This document shows, piece by piece, positions 6,405 to 11,749 of a stretch of DNA of 13,004 nt; positions within the stretch are counted from its first letter, which is position 1; every line of letters starts with the position of its first letter. The stretch is from contig MHYW01000052.1 of the NCBI GenBank assembly GCA_001828545.1, positions 4,466 through 17,469 on the forward strand, given 5' to 3'. Both the position numbers and the translations under genes were made by a program. The notes under the pieces are model-generated. The model was not told where the DNA came from. It saw only the letters and a program-made list of their open reading frames with translations, and searched no databases. This stretch comes from Planctomycetes bacterium RIFCSPHIGHO2_12_FULL_52_36 (GTDB taxonomy: Bacteria; Planctomycetota; Brocadiia; Brocadiales; Bathyanammoxibiaceae).

Positions 6405-6656
6405 ATGACAGTATCCGTGGTACAAATCTTGGGTCTCTTAGGAGGTCTCTTGGTCATGATAGCCGGTTTTGTGGGTGCCTATCCTGTCTTAAAGATTAAG
6501 ATACCACCCGGTGCAGTACTTGATAATTCCCAGATAACCGGCGCCCTCAGATTTCTTATACCTTACCTCCGCTGGTCGCTGATACTCTTTGCAGTCGGTG
6601 GGATACTTGTTCTCAGTGCCTTTGCCCATTACATTAGTCTGACTGGTATTATTTAA
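6405..6656 (+). CDS. Small hypothetical membrane protein (83 aa)
   Basis: An 83-residue protein starting MTVSVVQILGLLGG. Two membrane helices are clear: about residues 4-28 (SVVQILGLLGGLLVMIAGFVGA) and about 55-80 (WSLILFAVGGILVLSAFAHYI). They are joined by a polar loop containing KIKIPPGAVLDNSQITGALRF. I do not recognise the family. The start at 6405 is chosen because GGAGG lies 6 bases upstream; an in-frame ATG at 6354 has none and would add a hydrophobic leader. The gene is monocistronic in appearance, with a promoter at 6223-6251 and a leader that can form an SD-masking hairpin. The 159 bp that follow, up to 6815, hold no gene and no obvious terminator, only a short heptamer-like run (TTGCCTG units near 6697-6720). 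Confidence 0.65.
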   Translation: MTVSVVQILGLLGGLLVMIAGFVGAYPVLKIKIPPGAVLDNSQITGALRFLIPYLRWSLILFAVGGILVLSAFAHYISLTGII

Positions 6657-6696
6657 TCCCCCCCTCTCTCTGGGAAAACTGCCTGTCTTTGTTTTT

Positions 6697-6720
6697 ATTG
6701 CCTGTTGCCTGTTGTTGCCT
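6697..6720. repeat. Short run of TTGCCTG-type heptamer units
   Basis: ATTGCCT (6697-6703) and GTTGCCT (6704-6710) are adjacent 7-nt units; GTT and a third GTTGCCT follow (6714-6720). It lies in the 159-bp gap between the small membrane gene and the flavoprotein operon, and resembles in style the longer heptamer arrays at 5823-5888 and 10604-10631. It is short enough that chance is possible. Confidence 0.4.
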
Positions 6721-6815
6721 ATAACGCTTCCCCCTCCGTTAAATTTCCTCTGGAAAAATCTCAACAAATTTATTAACATCTATATAAGTCTTTCCCACCG
6801 CTAGAAGGAGTGAGA

Positions 6816-8870
6816 TTGAAAGCAGAAATAAGAGGGGAGGCCCCCTGTATCACAGCCTGCCCTATAAATCAAGACGCCAGGGATTATGTACAACTAATTG
6901 CCCGTGGGCATTTTGAGAGGGCCTTCCAACTGGTAAGGTCCAAGAACCCCTTTCCTGCCTCCTGTGGACGCATCTGCACCAGGCGCTGTGAGGAGGCCTG
7001 CAGGAGGACGGCGGTGGACGAACCCATCGCCATCTGCTGGCTAAAGCGGTTCCTGTCCGATAAGGACTTTACGTCCAGCTTTACTGGACCCCAGAGAGGA
7101 TACGCCGAGAAGGTGGCCATCGTGGGGGCAGGACCGGCAGGACTATCGGCGGCCAACGACCTCTGTCTCCTGGGATACAGGTGCGTAATCTTTGAAGAAC
7201 TTCAGGAACCAGGGGGCATGTTACGGGTGGGTGTCCCGCGTTACCGTCTGCCCAGGGAATCCCTGGATAAAGACATTGCCAATATCCTCTCCCTGGGGGC
7301 GGAACTTAGGACCGGAATAAAAGTAGGGGGGGACATCACCCTTGCGGACTTGCAGAAAGAGGACTTCAAGGCGGTCTTCCTCGCCATAGGTTCCCATAAA
7401 CCTCTAAGGCTGGGCATCCCGGGGGAAGACCTCCCTGGGGTAATCCCTGCCCTGGAGTTCTTCCGTAAGGTCTCACTGGGTGGAGGCCCACGGGTAGGCC
7501 GTCGGGTAGCCGTCGTTGGCGGAGGGGATACCGCCCTGGATGCCGCCAGGACGGCGCTACGTACTGGTGCAGGAGAGGTCAGCCTCATATACCGCAGGAG
7601 TCTGGAAGAGATGCCTTGCGAGACGGAGGGCAGAAAAGAGGCAGAAGAGGAGGGTATAAATTTTATCCTCCTTGCCGCCCCCGTAGAGGTCCTCGGCAAA
7701 AATAGGGTAATGGGTCTGAGGTGCATCAGAATGACGCTTGGAGAGCCTGATACTGGCGGCAGGAAAAGGCCCATACCCCTCCCGGGCTCCGAATTCACCC
7801 TGGCGGCGGATAACGTCCTTGTCGCCGTAGGCCAATCCCCCGAACTAGGCCTCCTTGCCAGGGACGGTATAAAAATAAGCCAAAAAGGGACTATAAAGGT
7901 GGACGAGGGTACCATGCTAACCAACGTGCCCTGGGTCTTTGCCGGCGGAGATGCCATCGCGTCAGGCGGTACACTGGTACAGGCCATTGCCCATGGCAGG
8001 CGGGCCGCCCTTTCTATCCATAGCTACCTCAGGGGAGAGAGATTTCAAAGTCCTGTAGCGCCGGAGCCAATAGAGGAATTATCTCCTGCCAGGACTTCAC
8101 TTATTAAAAGAGAGGTAAGGCAGAGGATGCCCATGTTGCCCGTAGCGCCCAGGATAAAGGACTTTAGCGAGGTGGAACTGGGTTTTCCTGAGGAACAGGC
8201 GGTTAGAGAGGCAAGACGATGCCTGAACTGTGGTGTAGGGGCGGTGGTTGACCCGGAGCTCTGCGCCGCCTGTCTTACCTGTGTAAGGGTCTGCCCTTAC
8301 GATGTCCCTCAAATACCATTAGGGGGGAAGAAGGCAGAGATAGGGCCAGACTGCCAGTCCTGCGGCGTCTGTGCGGTGGAATGCCCTGCAAACGCCATCT
8401 CCCTCAGGGATAGATACGAGGATATGGGGGAAAAGACGTTAGAATCGGTTATGGGACAGCTTTCTAGTAGGGGCGTATTGCAATACGCCCCTACAATTGT
8501 AGCCTTTGTATGTCAGTACGATTCTAACCCCCCAGCCGTAGCCCAGGAACTCAGAAGAAATGGTGTAAGAGTAGTGGAGGTTTCCTGCATAAGCAAACTT
8601 GAACCTGGCACCTTTATTAAGGCCTTTGAGATGGGGGCCGATGCAGTCTTGATTGTAGGATGCCAGCCAGGGGGTTGTCACTTTGACGCAGGCCACGCCT
8701 GGGCCAAGAGGAGATTAGACCACACCGCAAGACTACTGGAGACGATGGGGCTGGAGAGACAGAGGCTCCAATGGATTTCTCCTATCCCGGAGGAAGAATT
8801 TTTCAAAATTCTCAGGGACTCCATGGAAGAGATTAAGAAACTGGGGCCGGTCTTTCAAACCAATAAGTAA
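6816..8870 (+). CDS. GltD/NfnB-like FAD-NAD(P)H oxidoreductase fused to 2x[4Fe-4S] ferredoxin and MvhD domains
   Basis: A 684-residue multidomain flavoprotein (residues counted from 6816). Residues 1-85 form the GltD/dihydropyrimidine-dehydrogenase-type iron-sulfur domain (C11, C15, C50, C54, C58, C62). An FAD site GAGPAG is at 104-109. An NADPH-type site VVGGGDTALDAA is at 233-244, with the YRRS arginines at 259-262 that bind the 2'-phosphate in relatives. Two [4Fe-4S] motifs follow: CAACLTCVRVC (483-493) and CQSCGVCAVEC (513-523). The C-terminal ~125 residues are an MvhD/FlpD [2Fe-2S] domain (VAFVCQ, VSC, GCQPGGCH). MvhD passes electrons to partner complexes, so with metV and metF next door this should be the electron-input subunit of methylenetetrahydrofolate reductase. 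A palindromic repeat encodes the linker SRGVLQYAPT (551-560), exactly before the MvhD domain. TTG at 6816 has AAGGAG with 5-nt spacing; an in-frame GTG at 6810 overlaps that site and is less likely. Confidence 0.9.
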   Translation: MKAEIRGEAPCITACPINQDARDYVQLIARGHFERAFQLVRSKNPFPASCGRICTRRCEEACRRTAVDEPIAICWLKRFLSDKDFTSSFTGPQRGYAEKVAIVGAGPAGLSAANDLCLLGYRCVIFEELQEPGGMLRVGVPRYRLPRESLDKDIANILSLGAELRTGIKVGGDITLADLQKEDFKAVFLAIGSHKPLRLGIPGEDLPGVIPALEFFRKVSLGGGPRVGRRVAVVGGGDTALDAARTALRTGAGEVSLIYRRSLEEMPCETEGRKEAEEEGINFILLAAPVEVLGKNRVMGLRCIRMTLGEPDTGGRKRPIPLPGSEFTLAADNVLVAVGQSPELGLLARDGIKISQKGTIKVDEGTMLTNVPWVFAGGDAIASGGTLVQAIAHGRRAALSIHSYLRGERFQSPVAPEPIEELSPARTSLIKREVRQRMPMLPVAPRIKDFSEVELGFPEEQAVREARRCLNCGVGAVVDPELCAACLTCVRVCPYDVPQIPLGGKKAEIGPDCQSCGVCAVECPANAISLRDRYEDMGEKTLESVMGQLSSRGVLQYAPTIVAFVCQYDSNPPAVAQELRRNGVRVVEVSCISKLEPGTFIKAFEMGADAVLIVGCQPGGCHFDAGHAWAKRRLDHTARLLETMGLERQRLQWISPIPEEEFFKILRDSMEEIKKLGPVFQTNK
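8467..8494. repeat. GTAGGGG/CCCCTAC palindrome, copy 4 (inside the flavoprotein gene)
   Basis: A perfect 28-bp palindrome identical to 1985-2012, translated as SRGVLQYAPT together with its two flanking bases. It lies at the junction between the ferredoxin and MvhD domains. Both flanking bases are A. Confidence 0.95.
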
Positions 8871-8880
8871 AGGTATAGAG

Positions 8881-9552
8881 ATGATTGTTGCCAGACCTAA
8901 ATCCTTTGAAGACATAAAGAAGCTCATCCAGAACCATAAGAAGGTGGCCGTCATGGGCTGTGGTGGGTGCGTAACGGTGCGCTCCATCGGTGGACAGAAG
9001 CAGGCCGAAGAGCTGGCCGCCTTAATCAGACTCTGGGCCAAGAGGGAGGGCAAGGAGATGGTGGTGACGGAGGTCACCCTCACCCGTCAATGCGAGCCAG
9101 AGTTCATAGACTCTATGAAAGAAAGGGTTGGCGATTGGGAGGTGGTGGTGTCCCTGGCCTGTGGGGTTGGGGTGCAGTGTCTTGCAGAGAGGTATCCCAG
9201 GGTAAAGGTCTTCCCAGGGGTGGACACCACGTTCATGGGGGCGACCATAGAGGCAGGACTCTACTGGGAGAGGTGTGTGGGGTGCGGCGACTGTACTGTG
9301 GCAGAGACGGGCGGTTTTTGCCCTGTGGCCAGGTGTGCCAAGAACCTGATGAACGGCCCGTGCGGCGGCTCCCAGGGGGGCCACTGTGAGGTCTCCCCTG
9401 AGACCCCCTGTGTCTGGCAGCTTATTTATGAGCGTATGGAGGAATTAGGCATTGGGGAGGAGCTTGACGGTATCAGGCCGCCCAAGGACTGGTCAGTCAG
9501 ACCCCAGAGGATGGTGATGGAGCACCTTCGGGTGGAGAAAAAGGAGACATGA
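8881..9552 (+). CDS. metV: MetV: methylenetetrahydrofolate reductase C-terminal domain protein (iron-sulfur/zinc partner of MetF)
   Basis: A 223-residue cysteine-rich protein of the MTHFR_C family. Thirteen cysteines are visible: C27 and C30 in MGCGGC; C71; C94 and C100; the ferredoxin-like C132, C135 and C138 in RCVGCGDC; then C147, C152, C161, C169 and C177. The block CAKNLMNGPCGGSQGGHCEV (152-171) is the family signature. In acetogens MetV carries iron-sulfur clusters and docks on MetF, relaying electrons to its flavin. It begins 10 bp after the flavoprotein gene (AAAGG upstream of the ATG), and its TGA overlaps the metF ATG as ATGA. The three genes therefore form one operon and probably one complex in fixed ratio. 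No repeat insertion is present in this gene. Confidence 0.9.
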   Translation: MIVARPKSFEDIKKLIQNHKKVAVMGCGGCVTVRSIGGQKQAEELAALIRLWAKREGKEMVVTEVTLTRQCEPEFIDSMKERVGDWEVVVSLACGVGVQCLAERYPRVKVFPGVDTTFMGATIEAGLYWERCVGCGDCTVAETGGFCPVARCAKNLMNGPCGGSQGGHCEVSPETPCVWQLIYERMEELGIGEELDGIRPPKDWSVRPQRMVMEHLRVEKKET

Positions 9553-10547
9553 CCGGGAAGAACCCACAAGCTGTAAGGGCAGGTTTAAAACCTGCCCCTA
9601 CGATTCCGGTCCTCACCTCAGGCAGTCACCTGGAGAGGTTGCTCAGGGAGGGGAGATTTGTGGTTACGGCCGAGCTTGGCCCTCCCAGGGGGGCAGAGAG
9701 GGCAGTGGTGGAAAAGAAGGCCAACCTCCTTAATGGTTACGTGGATGCCGTCAACATCACCGACTGTCAGACCTCCGTGGTGAGGATGTCCAGTATTGCC
9801 TCCGCCCGGATACTCCTGGAGATGGGCCTGGAGCCAGTGGTGCAGATGACCTGCAGGGACCGTAACCGGATTGCCCTCCAATCCGACCTCCTTGGGGCAT
9901 GGGCATTGGGGATGAAGAACCTCCTCTGTCTTACGGGGGACCATCCCAAATTCGGAGACCACCCCGGGGCCAAACCTGTATTTGACCTGGATTCAATACA
10001 CCTCCTCCACATGCTCAAGACCATGCGGGAAGAAAAAAAGATGCTCTCAGGGACACCCCTGGAGGGAGAGCCGAGGTTCTTTCTGGGTGCGGCGGAGAAT
10101 CCCTTTGCAGACCCCTTTGCCTTCCGCTCCAGGCGGCTGGCCAAGAAGATAACGGCCGGGGCAGAGTTCATCCAGACCCAGATTGTCTATAACGTGGACA
10201 AATTTGCCCGATGGATGGAAGAGGTTAGAGAGAAGGGTCTCCACAAGAGGGCCTTCATCCTGGCAGGGGTGGCGCCCTTGAAGTCAGCAGGCATGGCCAA
10301 ATATATGAAGAAGAACGTTCCTGGCATGGACGTCCCGGACACCATCATTTCACGTCTTGAGCAGAAAAAAGGCGGTAGCACCGCCGGGCGACTCGAAGGC
10401 ATAGAGGTCTGCATAGAGATAATTGAGAAGCTGAGGCAGATAGAAGGACTCGCCGGGATACACATCATGGCGATTGAATGGGAGGAGGTGGTAGCCCAGC
10501 TAGTAGAAAGGGCAGGCCTACTCCCACGCCCACAGGGCAGGGGCTAG
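9549..10547 (+). CDS. metF: Methylenetetrahydrofolate reductase (MetF)
   Basis: A 332-residue flavin-dependent TIM-barrel reductase of the MTHFR family, converting 5,10-methylene-THF to 5-methyl-THF. Conserved blocks are TAELGPPRG (40-48; E42 is equivalent to the catalytic glutamate of E. coli MetF), NITDCQ (69-74), VVQMTCRDRNR (97-107), LTGDHP (128-133; folate-binding aspartate D131), FFLGAAENPFADP, AEFIQTQIVYN, AGVAPLKSAG and, near the C-terminus, IHIMAIEWEE. Together with MetV this is the iron-sulfur-coupled form used in the methyl branch of the Wood-Ljungdahl pathway rather than the stand-alone NADH type. The first ~25 residues are not family-like. Residues 9-18 (VRAGLKPAPT) are encoded by a palindromic repeat, and homology begins near SHLERLLREG. 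AAGGAG lies only 2 nt from the ATG, a short spacing, so coupling to metV through ATGA may set the start. Confidence 0.92.
   Translation: MTGKNPQAVRAGLKPAPTIPVLTSGSHLERLLREGRFVVTAELGPPRGAERAVVEKKANLLNGYVDAVNITDCQTSVVRMSSIASARILLEMGLEPVVQMTCRDRNRIALQSDLLGAWALGMKNLLCLTGDHPKFGDHPGAKPVFDLDSIHLLHMLKTMREEKKMLSGTPLEGEPRFFLGAAENPFADPFAFRSRRLAKKITAGAEFIQTQIVYNVDKFARWMEEVREKGLHKRAFILAGVAPLKSAGMAKYMKKNVPGMDVPDTIISRLEQKKGGSTAGRLEGIEVCIEIIEKLRQIEGLAGIHIMAIEWEEVVAQLVERAGLLPRPQGRG
9573..9601. repeat. GTAGGGG-family palindrome, copy 5 (inside metF, CAGGTTT core)
   Basis: A 29-bp element with left arm GTAAGGGCAGGTTT, one extra A at the centre, and right arm AAACCTGCCCCTAC; one G-to-A change in the left arm. 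With one flanking base it makes exactly ten codons, VRAGLKPAPT, near the MetF N-terminus. Confidence 0.88.
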
Positions 10548-10549
10548 AG

Positions 10550-10570
10550 GCCAGGGACCAGGGGCCAAGG
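10550..10570. repeat. Three tandem CCAGGG-type heptamers after metF
   Basis: GCCAGGG, ACCAGGG and GCCAAGG are three adjacent 7-nt units immediately after the metF stop. They abut the palindrome at 10571. Confidence 0.6.
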
Positions 10571-10593
10571 GTAGCCGCAGGCTTTAGCCTGCG
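10571..10593. repeat. Dispersed palindromic repeat, CGCAGGCTTTAGCCTGCG type, copy 2
   Basis: An exact 23-bp match to 1890-1912, lying in the 59-bp gap between convergent metF and ftcD. The 8-bp stem could work as a bidirectional transcription-end hairpin, but there is no proper T-tract on either side. Both copies have GTAGC before the left arm but lack the matching GCTAC after the right arm. Confidence 0.85.
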
Positions 10594-10603
10594 TTATACT
10601 TTC

Positions 10604-10631
10604 TCCCTAATTTCTAGTCCCTAATCCCTGA
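10604..10631. repeat. Four tandem TCCCTAA-type heptamers at the ftcD 3' end
   Basis: 10604-10610 and 10618-10624 are both TCCCTAA, 10611-10617 is the diverged TTTCTAG and 10625-10631 is TCCCTGA. On the ftcD strand the units read as TTAGGGA variants. The ftcD stop and its last codons (NQGLGTRN) are made of these units. Confidence 0.7.
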
Positions 10632-11626
10632 TTTGCCAGGGCGTATTCAATCACCTTCTTTTCTGGCTCAAAGTCCCTCAGGGCCAGCCCTTTTATTGAC
10701 GCCCTAATTAATTCCTCTGTAGGGGCGACCGGCCGGTCGCCCCTACTACTCATATAAAATTTACCCGCCATGAGGAGGGGCTCAAGGCTGACGAGGCCCA
10801 CTATCTCACTGGCCGTAACCTCTACCCCGATGGCCTCGGCCTCCCTACGGACTGCCTCCAGGGCCACATGGGGAGGGGTAACCTCGTAGTCCAGGAGGTT
10901 CATGGAGACCTGCGTTATACCCGTACGGAGTCTCACCCCCATGGCCTGCACTTGTTTCAATAATCCTGGTGTCCTCTCTGTCCCGTTAATCTTTCTAATT
11001 ACCCCTGTCTCCCTCACCCTGCCTGATATCTTATTGGCAATGGCCAGTTCAGGGGTAGAGAGGTCTACGTTGTAGGCAATGAGGAGCTTCCTTGCCCCGA
11101 TGACCGTTGCCCCGTTACGTCTCACCCTCTCATTAAATTCGCATGGACCAAAGTCGGGCCTCTCTCTGGACAACTTTTCTGCCAGCCCCTCGTATTCCCC
11201 CTTTCTAATATTGGCAAGCTCCCTATGTTCTGGCTTTCTGGATGCCTCACGGTACAGATAGACCGGTATGCCCAATCCCTCCCCCACCTCCCTGGCCAGT
11301 CCCACCGCCAGTCTGACGCACTCTTCCATAGTAACCCCACGGATAGGCACAAAGGGCACCACGTCCGCCGCCCCCAGCCTGGGGTGACTACCCCTGTGCT
11401 GGGACATGTCTATGAGTTCACCTGCCCTGGCGATTGCCTTCCTGGCGGCCTGCTTCACCCCTTCCGGGGTACCGGCAAACGTTACTACGGTACGATTGTA
11501 GTCAGGGTCAGGCTCCACACCGAGGAGCTTTACCTCTGGGGTAGATTCAATCTCCTCAGCAATGGCACTGATTTTTGCCTGGTCCCTTCCTTCGCTGAAA
11601 TTAGGCACGCATTCTACTATCTTCAT
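10607..11626 (-). CDS. ftcD: Glutamate formiminotransferase (formiminotransferase domain only)
   Basis: A 339-residue protein starting MKIVECVPNFSEGRD, the canonical N-terminus of formiminotransferases. RGSHPRLGAADVVPFVPIRG (79-98) carries the catalytic histidine H81; RPDFGP (156-161), the GARKLLIAYNVDLST strand and the conserved C-terminal FEPEKKVIEYAL block are all present. It transfers the formimino group of N-formiminoglutamate to THF, the last step of histidine catabolism, feeding 5-formimino-THF into the folate C1 pool. There is no cyclodeaminase domain; methenyl-THF formation would need a separate FchA-type enzyme, not seen here. Residues 293-303 (SSRGDRPVAPT) are encoded by a perfect 28-bp palindrome (10719-10746), making an acquired loop near the C-terminus. 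The gene is divergent from hutU and convergent with metF. Its stop lies within heptamer repeats. ATG 11626 matches the family start. Confidence 0.93.
   Translation of the reverse strand: MKIVECVPNFSEGRDQAKISAIAEEIESTPEVKLLGVEPDPDYNRTVVTFAGTPEGVKQAARKAIARAGELIDMSQHRGSHPRLGAADVVPFVPIRGVTMEECVRLAVGLAREVGEGLGIPVYLYREASRKPEHRELANIRKGEYEGLAEKLSRERPDFGPCEFNERVRRNGATVIGARKLLIAYNVDLSTPELAIANKISGRVRETGVIRKINGTERTPGLLKQVQAMGVRLRTGITQVSMNLLDYEVTPPHVALEAVRREAEAIGVEVTASEIVGLVSLEPLLMAGKFYMSSRGDRPVAPTEELIRASIKGLALRDFEPEKKVIEYALANQGLGTRN
10719..10746. repeat. GTAGGGG/CCCCTAC palindrome, copy 6 (inside ftcD, CGACCGG core)
   Basis: A perfect 28-bp palindrome with arm GTAGGGGCGACCGG. Read on the ftcD strand it gives SRGDRPVAPT, in the same phase as the copy at 8467. 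On the ftcD strand both flanking bases are A. Confidence 0.95.
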
Positions 11627-11650
11627 GGTCCTGGTTTAGGTATCCTCACC

Positions 11651-11679
11651 TTGACTGGGCTCCTGGGATATTGTATCGT
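11651..11679 (+). promoter_or_regulatory. Candidate sigma70 promoter of hutU
   Basis: TTGACT (11651-11656), a 17-nt spacer and TATCGT (11674-11679) lie in the 123-bp divergent region between ftcD and hutU, giving a transcript start about 60 nt before the hutU ATG. The leader would contain the palindrome at 11696-11728. Consensus match only. Confidence 0.35.
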
Positions 11680-11695
11680 GTGGATGCATTTCTCT

Positions 11696-11728
11696 GTAGG
11701 GGTTTTTTTTGATTAATCAAACCCCTAC
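11696..11728. repeat. GTAGGGG/CCCCTAC palindrome, copy 7 (TTTGATT core, expanded T-tract)
   Basis: The arms are GTAGGGGTTT and AAACCCCTAC around the palindrome GATTAATC. The left T run is 8 long where symmetry needs 3; removing five Ts gives a perfect 28-bp palindrome. It is intergenic, 7 bp before the hutU ribosome-binding site. On the hutU transcript it would fold into a hairpin with a T5 bulge. Confidence 0.88.
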
Positions 11729-11749
11729 TCCTGCGGAAAGGAGCAATCC

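Noticed and set aside
6810..6812. GTG start for the flavoprotein gene
   Set aside because: This codon overlaps the best Shine-Dalgarno (AAGGAG, ending at 6810), which is correctly spaced for the TTG at 6816.
7241..7987. 248-codon minus-strand open frame
   Set aside because: It lies entirely opposite the FAD/NADPH domains of the flavoprotein gene, with low-complexity Ser/Pro/Arg composition; a shadow frame.
8235..8254. GTAGGGGC left-arm-like sequence in the flavoprotein gene
   Set aside because: No matching right arm follows; probably coincidence in a GG-rich coding stretch.
8283..8300. GTAAGGG...CCCTTAC inverted repeat resembling the palindrome ends
   Set aside because: It encodes the conserved ferredoxin motif CVRVCPYD and has only a 4-nt centre, so protein constraint explains it.
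10571..10593. Classical intrinsic terminator for metF or ftcD
   Set aside because: The stem is only 8 bp and there is no U-tract on either strand; the same sequence occurs at 1890 within a coding end, so it is better called a dispersed repeat.
11225..11716. 163-codon plus-strand open frame opposite ftcD
   Set aside because: It is antisense to a well-conserved enzyme and its translation has no family features; a shadow frame.
1985..11728. CRISPR array
   Set aside because: The repeats are widely and irregularly spaced, palindromic throughout, lie partly inside genes and have no spacer units or cas genes.
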